A stretch of 64,000 nt of DNA from Flavobacteriales bacterium (GCA_016700415.1 CP065018.1:2982001-3046000); one strand, 5' to 3'; shown: positions 18,001 through 27,000, counted from the stretch's first letter. A program made the numbers and translations. Notes: generated from the sequence alone by a model not told the origin.

Positions 18001-20270
18001 CCATCATGACCGGGCCCCAAGCGGGCAGCGACGGGAACACAACGACCTGCTCCAGCGTCCCCTCGATCGACCTCTTCCTATCGATCGGTGTTCCGCACGA
18101 CTTGAACGGCACTTGGTACTATCCCGCACCGGGCGGTGAATTGACGGGTTCTACGATCCATCCGGGGAGCGACCCTTCCGGGGCCTATCTCTACATCGTG
18201 CCGCCCATCGGGGATTGTCCCGCCGACACCGCCAAGGTGAACGTGACGATCACCAATGCCGCGAACGCAGGCACGGACGGAGCACTCAGCTTTTGTTCCA
18301 ACGGGGCATCCGGGAACCTGAACGAAGGTCTTGGAGGATCGCCGGACCCTGGCGGCTCATGGACTTTCGGTGTGCCACCAGTGCCCCATGGGCCTGTTTA
18401 CAATCCCGCCATCGACGTACAGGGAAACTATACCTATACCGTTGTAGGCCAGACCCCTTGTCCGAACGCCACGGCCGCCGTCTTTGTCACCGAGACCGCT
18501 GCGCCGTTCGCCGGTGACGACAACAGCTATACATTCTGTTCGATCGAAGGTCCCTTCAGCATGATCACCAAGTTGGCGGGCAATCCGCAGAGCGGGGGTA
18601 CGTGGCGGAGGGACGGGTCGCCCCCCACGACCCATGGATCTCTGTACAACCCGGCAACGGACAGCAGCGGCGTGTTCCTCTACATCCGAGTTGGCACCGG
18701 TGCATGTGCCAACGACACGGCGCGGCTCACGGTCACGGAAGTTCGGGCGCCCCAGCCTGGCCACAATGCTATCCTGAACGTTTGCCCCACCGATGCCGAG
18801 GTGAACCTCTTTGCTGCACTGGGTCCGGATGCGGACAGCACCGGTATATGGACGGACAGCAACAACGTGGTGCTGGAGGACAGTCTTTTCGATGCTACCC
18901 AGAGCACCATCGGCACGTATGTGTTCACCTACACGGTGGCCGGCACTTCGCCTTGCAATGATTCCATTGCCACGGTGACGGTGAACGTAGGCGCAGGTCT
19001 CAATGCGGGCATCGGGGGCAACGACACCATCTGTGGCGCGCAAACGGCCTACGACCTTTTCGGATCATTGGGCGGGGATCCGGATACCGGGGGAATATGG
19101 AGCGAACAGACCGGCGTGGGTGCCATCACGGGGCACCAATTGAACGCGACCTTGCTGGTACCGGGTTCGTCCTATCCGCTGGTCTACACCCTGAACGACA
19201 TCGCATGCGGCCAGGTGCAGAGCGTGGTCCAGATGTTCATCGCACCCTATCCGGACCCCGGTGCCGACACCATGGTGATCGTTTGCGCGACATCCGCCAC
19301 GTTCACCTTGTATCCCTTGTTGGGCCATGCTGATCCCGGCGGCACATGGACGGCACCGGACGGAACACCCGCGGACAACAACTTCGACCCCGCCACGGAT
19401 CCCGCCGGTGTGTACAGGTATCACCTGTCCGGCAGCGCCTATTGCGCGGATACAGTGGCCCGCCTCACTATCGTGGTGAATTCCCCGTCCAACGCAGGGG
19501 ATGATGGTACCGCCCAGGTGTGCAACGACGAGCAGGTGGTTCTGTTCCCGTTGTTGAGCGGTGGGGCCCAGACCGGCGGGGCGTGGACCGATCTCGACGG
19601 CAGCAATGCATTGACGGGCGGCACGGTGAACGCGGCCGGTTTGAACGCAGGCCAGTACCGATTCCGATACACCGTGGATGTGCAGGGTTGCCCATCGGAC
19701 AGCAGCGAAGTGGCCCTGCTGATAGTGGACGGCGTCACCGTGAGCGGTGTACAACGCATCTGCAATGAAGTGGACCGCACCTATTTGGTGAGCTTCACCC
19801 TCACAGGCGGAACACCCTCCAGCTATGGTGTGACCGGCGGGCCGGGTACACTCTCGGTCACGGCACCATACGTCTTTACCAGCGCACCGATATTCACCAG
19901 CCAGCCGTTCGCCTTCCAAGCGGACGATGCAAACCACTGCACACCCCGCACGATCGAAGGCACCACGCCGTGCGAGTTCCAGGACGAGGTGTTCGTCCCT
20001 GAGTCCTTCACTCCGAACGATGACGGGATCAACGACAACTTCACCATCCCTGGGATCGAGGGCTATCCCGGCAACAACATCGTCATCTTCAACCGCTGGG
20101 GCGGCGAGGTGTACAAGGCGGCGGGCTATGACAACGTCCGTACCGTGTGGGACGGCAGCTCGCCAAAAGCACTGGTGCCTGGTGATGCCTCCTCCGGCAC
20201 TTACTACTATGTCCTCGATCTGGGCGACGGCTCCGATCCGCTGAAGGGCTTCGTCTACCTGAACCGATGA
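12012..20270 (+). CDS. Second giant repeat adhesin with T9SS type B C-terminal domain
   Basis: This is a secreted protein of 2752 residues. The start is placed at ATG 12012, which gives a clean signal peptide (MTANRPLLNLLPVLFSLAMA...SPACA). About 31 tandem units of roughly 82 residues fill bases 12135-19735. Each starts NAGTxGxxxxCS, continues with a VDLFxxLGGTPDxGGTW core, then FxPGTxxPGTYTYTVTGTAPC, and ends in ATVTVTV; two Cys per unit are usual. This family differs from the SprB-like repeat upstream. A short Cys-bearing module follows, then the sorting domain (EVFVPESFTPNDDGINDNF to KGFVYLNR). An extracellular adhesin or filament role at the cell surface, exported by the T9SS, is inferred. 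It is coupled by an ATGA overlap to a PorP/SprF gene. Confidence 0.92.
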   Translation: MTANRPLLNLLPVLFSLAMAMHSPACAEVRTLNGISTVETLGSADPGTNGTATLCSNGAAVQLIDSLNGTPDAGGTWSGPAAHPGTFDPATDAPGAFTYTVGLSSATVTVTVHGLPSAGTAGTLISCINGPAVDLFTRLGDSPDVGGAWTLAGNPVSNMFTPGTSAAGTYTYTVTGTPPCPNASANVVVTVIPLANAGTPGSLNTCSNGPAVDLITRLGGSPDAGGAWTLSGNPVSNMFTPGTSVPGTYVYTVNGTPPCPNASANVVVTVVTAPNAGTSRSITVCSDDIPFSMRFQLGGTPDAGGTWSPGGSDTFTPGTSAPGPYVYTVTGTAPCSDASATLTITVRTAPNAGSNRMVTVCSDGAVFNLVDSLGGSPDVGGTWTGPGGAHSGQFQPSTDLGGAYAYHVAGQAPCDPAIATVNVTVRTAPNAGTSVSVVKCSNDASFLLRTQLGGTPATTGTWKGPDNLPFPSGTFIPGTTPPGTYTYTVTGLSPCLPATSTVNLSVIQAPNAGLDSTFSVCSTEGTFALFPRLKGNPDVGGTWTGPGGSPVPSGTFNPATSLSGDYTYRVTGTSPCVDATAKVTVTVVPAANAGSNGSVTLCSTSPNEDLFTHLGGTPNTGGSWTKPTPPGGLLAGGIYQPSNAAHPAGTYTYTVSGTTPCPNVSATVQVVENQAPNAGVDATTPQCSTNPPFNMATILGGPPDPGGTWRNAANATVPATFTPGVTPSGVYRYVVTGLAPCPNDTSKVTVNVATAPKAGTNGATVVCSDDDPVDLFALLGGSPDAGGTWKDPNNQNNNGSYVPGPGAVQGGYTYTVAGLSPCANASAVVTVTQHRRPVAGTSAPLPLCSTDDPVNLFNSLGGTPDAGGTWTGPGGATSNGVFLPSAAGTFVYKYKVTGTAPCDPDSATVTVTVTQAPNAGTSGTLTICSGQNTVDLFDGLGGTPDMNGTWSEIIVTGRLSSHFFNPGVPTQLPPGNYDFRYIVPASGLCVADTATVRVTIVPLLDAGNNGTKNVCNTETQVNLFTGLGGSPQPGGVWVDLDATGQLTGQHFNAQGSGAGTYQFRYRLTGALGCNSDSATVTVNVIAGPNAGHEGFVTFCSDGPPVSLFSYISPADANGTWRKPAPGNQVFSGVYDPPTFSPGDYTYTVSGTGPCSAAVAVVHVSETPAANPGNAAVVTKCANDPSFDMTNALGGTPATNGTWLDPIGMSHTNIFVPGLDPAGVYLYTVAGTFPCGNKTVSLTVNVNPVPMAGGDAAITVCENASGFPLFNLLTGADLGGAWYDPDMDVFPTGFYVPGGSGPGVYTYRVTGISPCGVAEGTVTVFDTDPPEAGRDTSVTFCQTGAAVSLVNLLGGPHDLTGTWTGPSPSQAYFSGTFQPGANTPGTYTYHVSGVPPCGDDSSTVTVAVVPPFNAGISRSISVCSNAATFAMVDSLGGSGTAALNGSWYRLPSGPVSNGIFDPALPGGPPGSYPPGTYNFRYTVQGMGNSPCGPAQAVLTVIVTAAPNAGGNGNLFLCSTSGNTLMTPSLTGSPQTGGTWSYNGHSHGSSFNPLSDTAGVYTYTVTGGGGTGCANAAANVTVVVNQAPNAGSNGVRIICSPPPNAIVLREVLNGNPDPGGTWTLNGVTVSEIYHSEDHGPGQYTFMYTVTGQFPCSAATALATIIQNRKPEVGVDRILSVCSDDPSVDLFNQLGPTADSTGNWIDAAGALTSSVFVPHDHPAGTYVYRYIVEGDAPCVNDTATVSITVNRKPQAGISTAPQICTNSPIMALLSLLGGTPDVINGSWTYQPPVGPAVPHGPFFDPATDPAGPYIYTVTGSAPCTNSTATVQITLIDPPDAGLFGTMSVCVSECAVVLINGLHGAPQAGGTWTDINASGHLSNGIFNACAVAPGVYRFRYTVAGNGPCAQDTASVAVTVTPQLNAGDDASTVLCLSENVALTPYLGGTPQPGGVWTGIESQAGLINGVLNCSITGVGVHHYSYVLTGSSNCSPDSALLTVTIMTGPQAGSDGNTTTCSSVPSIDLFLSIGVPHDLNGTWYYPAPGGELTGSTIHPGSDPSGAYLYIVPPIGDCPADTAKVNVTITNAANAGTDGALSFCSNGASGNLNEGLGGSPDPGGSWTFGVPPVPHGPVYNPAIDVQGNYTYTVVGQTPCPNATAAVFVTETAAPFAGDDNSYTFCSIEGPFSMITKLAGNPQSGGTWRRDGSPPTTHGSLYNPATDSSGVFLYIRVGTGACANDTARLTVTEVRAPQPGHNAILNVCPTDAEVNLFAALGPDADSTGIWTDSNNVVLEDSLFDATQSTIGTYVFTYTVAGTSPCNDSIATVTVNVGAGLNAGIGGNDTICGAQTAYDLFGSLGGDPDTGGIWSEQTGVGAITGHQLNATLLVPGSSYPLVYTLNDIACGQVQSVVQMFIAPYPDPGADTMVIVCATSATFTLYPLLGHADPGGTWTAPDGTPADNNFDPATDPAGVYRYHLSGSAYCADTVARLTIVVNSPSNAGDDGTAQVCNDEQVVLFPLLSGGAQTGGAWTDLDGSNALTGGTVNAAGLNAGQYRFRYTVDVQGCPSDSSEVALLIVDGVTVSGVQRICNEVDRTYLVSFTLTGGTPSSYGVTGGPGTLSVTAPYVFTSAPIFTSQPFAFQADDANHCTPRTIEGTTPCEFQDEVFVPESFTPNDDGINDNFTIPGIEGYPGNNIVIFNRWGGEVYKAAGYDNVRTVWDGSSPKALVPGDASSGTYYYVLDLGDGSDPLKGFVYLNR
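12135..19735 (+). repeat. Tandem coding repeats of NAG..CS..LGGTPDxGGTW type, about 31 units of ~245 bp
   Basis: Units recur from GTNGTATLCSNGAA near 12150 to the NAGDDGTAQVCNDEQ unit near 19500. Anchor positions are NAG, a Cys about nine residues later, GGTPDxGGTW, YTYTV and a second Cys in an APC or SPC motif. Units 2 and 3 are the most alike, both containing NPVSNMFTPGTS, and look like a more recent duplication. Confidence 0.88.
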
Positions 20271-21193
20271 GGGGCGCACGGCAGATATTCCTCGCGGTGA
20301 TCGCATTGATCATGCTAGGCTTGGCACCAACGGCCAAGGCACAGCAGGATCCGATGTACAGCCAGTACATGTTCAATACGTTGGCCTTCAACCCGGCCTA
20401 CGCAGGCAGTGCGGAAGTCTTCAGCGCCATGGCCCTCAGTCGGCATCAATGGGTCGGCTTCACAGGTGCGCCCTCCACGCAGACCCTGGCCGTGAATTCC
20501 CCGTTGCCGGGCAACAACCTGGCCTTGGGCGGCAACCTGATCCATGATGTGGCGGGGCCTGCCAAGCAGAACAGTGTTTTCCTCGATGTGGCCTACCGCA
20601 TCCGGACCGGTGCTGACACGCGCCTTTCATTCGGGCTCAGCGGAGGCATCAACTTCTTCCAGGCCGACCTGGCCTCGTTGAGCACCGTGGAGGCGGACCC
20701 GCACAATGGGAACATCGGCGGGAAAGTGCTGCCCAACTTCGGCTTCGGCCTCTATTGGCATGCACCGCGCTACTATGTGGGGATCAGTGCGCCGAAGTTG
20801 CTTGAGAACAAGATCGGCGACGACGGCACCGTGGTGACCAGCCAGGAGTTCAGGCACTATTTCCTCATGGCAGGTTATGTGATCGACATCAACATGGACT
20901 TCAAGTTCAAGCCATCGATCATGCTCCGGGCAGTGGAAGGCGCACCGCTCTCTTTGGACGTGAACGCGAATTTCCTGCTGCGCGACCGCGTGTGGTTCGG
21001 GGCCATGTACCGCTACGGGAACGGCTTCGGGGTGATGGCCCAGTACCAGGTGAACGAGCAGTTGCGCCTAGGCTATGCGTTCGACATGACCACCACCAAA
21101 CTGGGCGCATACAATGCAGGCACCCATGAGATCATGATCGGCTACGACTTCAAATTCACCAAGGGACGGACCATTTCGCCGCGGTATTTCTGA
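20267..21193 (+). CDS. PorP/SprF family T9SS outer-membrane protein (copy 3)
   Basis: This is a 308-residue protein with a signal peptide (LIMLGLAPTAKAQQ). The start overlaps the adhesin stop in an ATGA. This copy is closest to the textbook family pattern: QDPMYSQYMFNTLAFNPAYAGSAEVF followed by RHQWVGFTGAPSTQT. The remaining length is beta-barrel, closing with LRLGYAFDMTTTKLGAYNAGTHEIMIGYDF. It lies between the second adhesin and the PorE-like gene, whose ATG overlaps this stop by one base. Known: PorP-type proteins associate with PorE and with the Lys/Met PorK-PorN ring components in Porphyromonas. That partner arrangement fits the gene order here but remains inference. Confidence 0.92.
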   Translation: MRGARQIFLAVIALIMLGLAPTAKAQQDPMYSQYMFNTLAFNPAYAGSAEVFSAMALSRHQWVGFTGAPSTQTLAVNSPLPGNNLALGGNLIHDVAGPAKQNSVFLDVAYRIRTGADTRLSFGLSGGINFFQADLASLSTVEADPHNGNIGGKVLPNFGFGLYWHAPRYYVGISAPKLLENKIGDDGTVVTSQEFRHYFLMAGYVIDINMDFKFKPSIMLRAVEGAPLSLDVNANFLLRDRVWFGAMYRYGNGFGVMAQYQVNEQLRLGYAFDMTTTKLGAYNAGTHEIMIGYDFKFTKGRTISPRYF

Positions 21194-23388
21194 TGAAACA
21201 GACCCTGTGCCGCATCCTTTTTCTGCTTGCGCTACTGGCGCCTGCGGTGCCGGTGCTTGCCCAGAGCGCGGAGGCACACACGCGCATCGCGGACCGCTTC
21301 TACCAGCGGATGGCGTACGCCCAGGCGAAGGAGGAGTATAAGTTGGCGGCGGACCTGGGTGCGGTGAACGAACATGTGGTCAAACGCCTTGCGGACTGCT
21401 CGATGAAGCTCGGCGATACCGAGGACGGGGAGATCTGGTACGCCCAAGTGGTCAAGTACCTCAACCGCGAACCACTGGACCTGTACATGTATGCGCAAGC
21501 CCTGAAGGGGAACGGGAAATATGCCGCGGCCGAAGAATGGATGGACCGCTATCTGGACATGGCGCAGCCCGATGGGCAACCAAAAAAGAGCAACATCTTG
21601 GATTTCGCCAAGAAATTCACCGCCAACATGGACCGCTTCACGGTGACCCGCGCCACGGCCAATTCCTCTTTGGACGACATGGGCGTCACCTGGGACGGCA
21701 ATGAACGCGTGATCTTCGCCTCCAACCGGGACACCACCGTGGGCATGCAATGGCGATCCGCATGGAATGATGAACCCTTTCTTGACCTTTATGTGGCCGA
21801 AAGGCAACCCGGCGGAGACCTTATCGCGCCACGACCCTTGACCGGAAACGTGAAGACCAAAATGCATGAAGGACCCGCCGTGGTAGGTCCGGACGGCTCG
21901 CTGTGGTATACCCGGACCAATGCCTCGCGCAGCAAGAACGGCATCCATCGCCTCAGTATTCTACATGCCCAACGCGATGTGGCGGGATTTACCGGTGAAG
22001 ACCCCTTCCTCTACAACAATCCGGAATGCTCCGTGGGACACCCGGCCATTTCAGCGGACGGCAAATTGTTCTTCTTTGTCAGCGATATGCCAGGTGGATA
22101 TGGTGGCACGGACATCTATATGTGCCAGGATATGGGCGGGCAATGGGGCGAGCCGCGGAACTTGGGTCCGGGAGTGAACACCACACGCAATGAGCTATTT
22201 CCCTTTATGGCGGATGACGGCACGCTGTACTTCTCAAGCACCGGTCTTCCGGGGTTGGGAGGTTTGGATGTTTTCGCCGCGAAGCGCGGCCCCAACGGTG
22301 ACTTTTCCTTCTCCGTGAACGTGGGCGCACCGGTGAACGGGCCCAAGGATGACTTTGCTTTCGTGATCGACAAGGCCAACGCCACAGGATACTTCAGTAG
22401 TGACAGGCCCGGTGGTGCCGGTGGTGACGACATCTACACATTCCGGATGCATTACCCCCTCGAACAGCGATTCCTCTGCACGGGCACGGTGATCGATGAT
22501 GAGAGCGCAAAACCAGTGGCCGATGCGGAAGTGGCGCTACTGAACGATGAAGGAACGGTGCTGGAGAACGCGAAAAGCGATGCTGAAGGCCGCTATTCCT
22601 TCCCGGTCAAGGAGAACATGGAGTACGCGGTGCGTGCCCGATCGGCCGGTCATTACGACGGGCTGGTCCACTTGAGCACGGAGAACATCGGTCAACGCCA
22701 GATCGTGGCGCGTGACGTGCATCTCCTCCCCGATGCGGGCATCTGGCTGAGGGGCGCGGTGAAGTACAAGGACAAGCTCGGTTTCGTGGAAGGGGTGAAG
22801 GTGAGCGTTGTGAACCTGAGCAGCTTCTTCAGCGAGGTACGCACTACGGAAGCGGGCGGCGACTTCTTGTTCAGGATGCAGCCGAACGAGGAATTCGAGA
22901 TCATGTTGGAGAAATCCGCCTATTTCACCATGAGCGTGCTGGTGAACACGGCCGGGATGAAGCAGGGTATCATTGAACTCGGCCAAGTGCAGGAGCTGGC
23001 TTTGGAACGGATGGAGGTCGGGAAGCCGCTTCCGCTGAAGTACATCACGTGGTCCGGTGATGAGACCGGTTTATCGCCCACGGCCAAAGCACAGTTGGAC
23101 CAGCTCGCCGACCGGATGCAGGTGAACCCAACGCTCAATATCGAGGTCGGCGTGCATGCCAATACCAACCGTGCTGCGGGACCGGCTTTGAAATTGACCC
23201 AGGACCGGGCCAAGATGATCGACACCTACCTGCGTACCAAGGGGATCCTGAAGGATCGTCTCACGGTGAAGGGCTACGGCATCAACAAGCCAACAAATCC
23301 TTGCGGTCCCGGAGTGGAATGCACGGGTCTACAGCATGCCGAGAACGAGCGGGTGGAATACATGGTCACCGGCGTCACCGGTTCGTGA
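21193..23388 (+). CDS. PorE-like protein: TPR, beta-propeller, carboxypeptidase-regulatory-like and OmpA domains
   Basis: This is a 731-residue protein with a signal peptide (MKQTLCRILFLLALLAPAVPVLAQ). A TPR-like helical region covers about residues 27-125. PD40/WD40-type propeller strands follow at about 160-420 (ADGKLFFFVSD, DDGTLYFSSTG, GYFSSDRPGG). A carboxypeptidase-regulatory-like beta-sandwich lies at about 425-500 (GTVIDDESAKPVADAEVAL), and an OmpA C-terminal domain at about 620-725 (LTQDRAKMIDTYLRTKGI). This four-part order is that of PorE of the Porphyromonas T9SS, which links the outer-membrane machinery to peptidoglycan. The usual Asp of the OmpA peptidoglycan site appears to be Asn in this copy (HANTNRAAG), while the Arg is kept. 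It ends the locus and overlaps the convergent gene by 14 bases. Confidence 0.85.
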   Translation: MKQTLCRILFLLALLAPAVPVLAQSAEAHTRIADRFYQRMAYAQAKEEYKLAADLGAVNEHVVKRLADCSMKLGDTEDGEIWYAQVVKYLNREPLDLYMYAQALKGNGKYAAAEEWMDRYLDMAQPDGQPKKSNILDFAKKFTANMDRFTVTRATANSSLDDMGVTWDGNERVIFASNRDTTVGMQWRSAWNDEPFLDLYVAERQPGGDLIAPRPLTGNVKTKMHEGPAVVGPDGSLWYTRTNASRSKNGIHRLSILHAQRDVAGFTGEDPFLYNNPECSVGHPAISADGKLFFFVSDMPGGYGGTDIYMCQDMGGQWGEPRNLGPGVNTTRNELFPFMADDGTLYFSSTGLPGLGGLDVFAAKRGPNGDFSFSVNVGAPVNGPKDDFAFVIDKANATGYFSSDRPGGAGGDDIYTFRMHYPLEQRFLCTGTVIDDESAKPVADAEVALLNDEGTVLENAKSDAEGRYSFPVKENMEYAVRARSAGHYDGLVHLSTENIGQRQIVARDVHLLPDAGIWLRGAVKYKDKLGFVEGVKVSVVNLSSFFSEVRTTEAGGDFLFRMQPNEEFEIMLEKSAYFTMSVLVNTAGMKQGIIELGQVQELALERMEVGKPLPLKYITWSGDETGLSPTAKAQLDQLADRMQVNPTLNIEVGVHANTNRAAGPALKLTQDRAKMIDTYLRTKGILKDRLTVKGYGINKPTNPCGPGVECTGLQHAENERVEYMVTGVTGS

Positions 23389-24007
23389 CCGCTTTGTCGT
23401 CCATTCCCAAGCAGATGTAGCCTTTCTTATTCAGGCCCACCAAGATGCGGGGCAGCGCTTCCATCAAGCACGCAGCGCTCTTCAGGTTGTCGTGCAGCAC
23501 CACAATGCTGCCGGGTCTCACTCGGGCAAGTACGCGCCGCGCACAGGCCTCACCGCTCTTGTCCTTCCTGAAGTCCCCGCCCAGAACGTCCCACATCACC
23601 ACTTGGTAGCGTTTGCCCAACGAGCGCGCCCTGCCAATGCCGATCCGACCATATGGCGGACGGAACAAGAAGCCGCCGACCTGTTCCGCACCGCGGAGCA
23701 CATTGCGGTAATATGTCCGCACTGGCGTCCGCCAGCCATCCGGATGGTCCCAGGTGTGGTGCCCTACCGCGTGGCCTTCACTTCGCAGGCGATGGAAGAG
23801 CCCGGGATGGAGTTGCACATTCCGGCCTAAGCAGAAGAAGGTCGCTTTAGCACCATGCTTCGCAAGCGTGTCCAGCACCCAAGTCGTCACCTCGGGCTCC
23901 GGTCCGTCATCGAAGGTGAGGAATACCTCCTTCGCCGTGGCCGGCATCCGCCAACGTATGCGGCGGTCCAGCATGGCCAGCATGCGCAGGACCAGACCGC
24001 GCGGCAT
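23375..24007 (-). CDS. Polysaccharide deacetylase family protein (NodB domain)
   Basis: This is a 210-residue single-domain carbohydrate esterase. NodB motifs are present: TFDDGP (residues 30-35, catalytic Asp and metal Asp), HHTWDH (metal His pair) and RPPYG, plus a late VVLHD. The family removes N- or O-acetyl groups from cell-envelope or exported polysaccharides. There is no clear signal peptide; the N-terminal stretch (MPRGLVLRMLAMLDRRIRWRM) could be a weak anchor. The ATG shares one base with the stop of the DUF2723 gene upstream (TAATG), so the two are probably cotranscribed. The substrate cannot be told from sequence. Confidence 0.9.
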   Translation of the reverse strand: MPRGLVLRMLAMLDRRIRWRMPATAKEVFLTFDDGPEPEVTTWVLDTLAKHGAKATFFCLGRNVQLHPGLFHRLRSEGHAVGHHTWDHPDGWRTPVRTYYRNVLRGAEQVGGFLFRPPYGRIGIGRARSLGKRYQVVMWDVLGGDFRKDKSGEACARRVLARVRPGSIVVLHDNLKSAACLMEALPRILVGLNKKGYICLGMDDKAVTNR

Positions 24008-27000
24008 TAGAACCGTGCGTTGGTGGTACGCATGCCGTGCGTGGCGATGTCCTCCAGTTTCATCTGGTACAGGGTGTCCACTTCCGCCGAGCGGGCGTTG
24101 AGGCTGTCGGACAGTGACTTTTGCCCGTTCATCTGCGCCGTACGGGCCAAGCGTTCCATCACCAGTTGGGCCATGCCCATGTCATCGGTCACCTTGTTGG
24201 CGAACTCAGGGGAAAGGCTCAGGTACCAGTTCATGTTCTCGTCCATGATGGTGAAGAGACGCAGGTTGAGGCGGTTCGCAGAGGTGGTGTCACCTGCTTG
24301 GTAATAAGCCTCGATGATCGGGAGCATGATGCGGTCGTATGGCACGTTCTTTTCCGGCATCTTCGCTTGAGCGAGGTCCAGCACCTGCTTGGCCTCCTCT
24401 TTCCGCCCTTCGCTGGCCAACTCGGTGGCGAGGGTGGCGATCTGTAGGCGCAGGTTGGTGGTCATCCGCAGCACGTTCTCGTCCAGGTACACGCCCGGCT
24501 CATGATCCATGCCGCCCCATTTGAACTTGTTCATCACGTTGTCCAGCATGATGTCCGTGGCAACGCTGCCGTACGTGTTCGGGTTCGCGGATTTTTCGGA
24601 TACAGGCACCAACCGGTAGGTGAGTCCTTCCAAGCGGAAGTAGTTCTGCAGGTTCAGGTAGCTGTCCGGCCCTGTGGTGACGGCGAAATAGATGGGCCGC
24701 TTCCAATCGTTGTTGGCCAAGAGGTCCATCATCAGGAAATGGTTCTTCAGCACGTACTGCTTCTTGATGCTCCAGCGCACATCGCCGGTGAAGTTGGCAG
24801 TGTCCTTGGCGGTGAGCATGCCTTGGGGGCCGAAGACGAAGGCGCTGTCCGCAGGGATGCGGAAATTCTGTGTTGGGATGTAAGCGTCCTTCACGCCCTG
24901 CTGGAAGATCTGCTGCAGGTTGCGGTCGTCCGTGGCGAAATCCATCGCACGTTTGAGGTCCAAGTAGCCCTTCACCTTCTCGTTCGGGATCAAGGCCACC
25001 ACGTCCCGCGTGCCCTGCCGGTACTTGTCGGGGTCCATGTTGAACGGCACCGGCTCGCTGTCATACGCTTTGCGGCGCATCTGGTCGATGTACCAGTCGG
25101 TGTTCAAGAGGCTCAGGTTCACTACGCGCACATCCGTGCGGATGTTTTCCACCTCCTGGGCGTACCAGAGCGGGAAGGTGTCGTTGTCGCCGTTGGTGAA
25201 GAGGATCGCGTTGGGGGCGCAGCTGTTGAGGTAATCGGCAGCGAGGTCGCGGGCCGGATAGCGGTGGCTGCGGTCGTGGTCGTCCCATTCCGCGCGCACC
25301 ATCACCACGGGCACCACCAAGCCGATGAGCGTGGCCACCACGGCACTGGCCCGATCGTTCCGAAGGGTCCGCATCAAGTACATGATGCCCATCGCCACGC
25401 CGCTCACGATGCCGATATAGAAAAAGCAGTAGGAGATCGAATGGTCCGCACCGGCCACGAGCTCGGTGAGGTACTTCAGGACACCGATGCCCAATGTGCC
25501 GCCAACGCCATACAGCAGCTCTTTTTGTGTGATCGACCGCGCCGCATCGAACAGTGCATATACGCCCAGGCCGATCCAGAAGGCGAAAGCATAGAACGAA
25601 CCCACGTAGGCATAGTCACGTTCGCGGGGCTGGAACGGGTACTGATTGAGATAGACCACGATGGCCATGCCGGTGAAGAGGAAAAGCAGCATCACCACGC
25701 TCCAGTTGCGCAGGTCGCGAGTGAGCTGGTACACCAGCCCGATCAAGCCCAGGAGGAACGGCAGCAGATAGAGCTTGTTCATGGCCTTGTTCCCCGTCAT
25801 GCTCGGCGGCAAATGGTCCTGGTTGCCCAAGCGCTGCGCGTCGATGGCCTTGATGCCCGTGTACCAGTTGCCTTCGGTGATGGCCCCGCTCCCTTGGATG
25901 TCGTTCTGCCGACCGGCGAAATTCCATAGGAAATAGCGCCAGTACATCCAGTTCACCTGGTAGTTGACGAAGAAGCGCATGTTCTCCATCTGCGTGGGTT
26001 TCTGGATCACGGAGGGCTTGCCTTCGCGATCGGTGGTGCGAACAGGGTAGCCCTTGAAATCGCTCCAATCCTTGTATGCTTGGATGTGGTTGGCCTGCGA
26101 ACTGTACATCCGCGGGAACATCATGGTGGTGGCGGGATCGTATTCCGGCTCGGAGCCTTTCCGGGCATCGGTTATCACGTATTCATTGTCGATGGTGGTG
26201 CCGGGGTTTTGCGACACATAGTGGTCCGCCATCCAGCCGTCATAGAAGACCTTTTCCGTGCGTGAGCCCTTCATCACCTTGTAGGTGGCGGTGTATACGG
26301 GTGTGCCGTCACCTCGCACATTGCTCATCGTACTTCCCCAGAACTGGCCCATCAGCAAGGGGCGGTCGCCGTATTGTTCGCGGTTGAGGTAGCTCAGCAG
26401 GTTGAAGACGTTCTCCGGGTTGTTCTCGTCGATCGGCGGGTTGGCGTTGCTTCGCACCACGATCATCGCGAAGGTGCTGTACCCCAGCAGTATCACGCTC
26501 ACCCCGAGGATCACCGTGTTCAGCAGGGCCTTGCCCCGGCGCTGTGTCCACATGAGGCCCCAAACGATCAGGCCGATGATGATGGCCGCATAAATGAAAT
26601 TACCGCTGTTGAAGGGCAGCCCGAAGTCGTTCACGAAGAGCAGCTCGAACTTACCGGCCAGCTTTATGATGCCCGGGATGATCACCGCTTGGATCGCGCC
26701 GAGGATCACGGCGGAGATGATGAAGGTGTAGATCACCCCTTTGCGGGTCACATTGTATTTCTTGAAGTAGTAGACAAAGGCGATGGCAGGGATGCAGAGC
26801 AGGTTCAGCAGGTGGACGCCGATGCTGAGGCCCATGAGGTAGGCGATCAGGATCAACCAGCGGGTGTTGTGCGGCTTGTCGGCCTCGCTCTCCCACTTCA
26901 AAATGGCCCAGAACACGATGGCGGTGAAGAAGGAGGACATGCCGTAGACCTCGCCTTCCACGGCGCTGAACCAGAAGGAATCGCTCCAAGCATAGGCCAA

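Noticed and set aside
2355..19735. CRISPR-like regular repeats
   Set aside because: The period is about 240 bases, the repeats are protein-coding, diverged and without unique spacers, and no cas genes are near.
24502..25929. Plus-strand open frame (475 codons) opposite the DUF2723 gene
   Set aside because: Shadow of a conserved membrane protein. It is His/Val-rich, with no start context or promoter.
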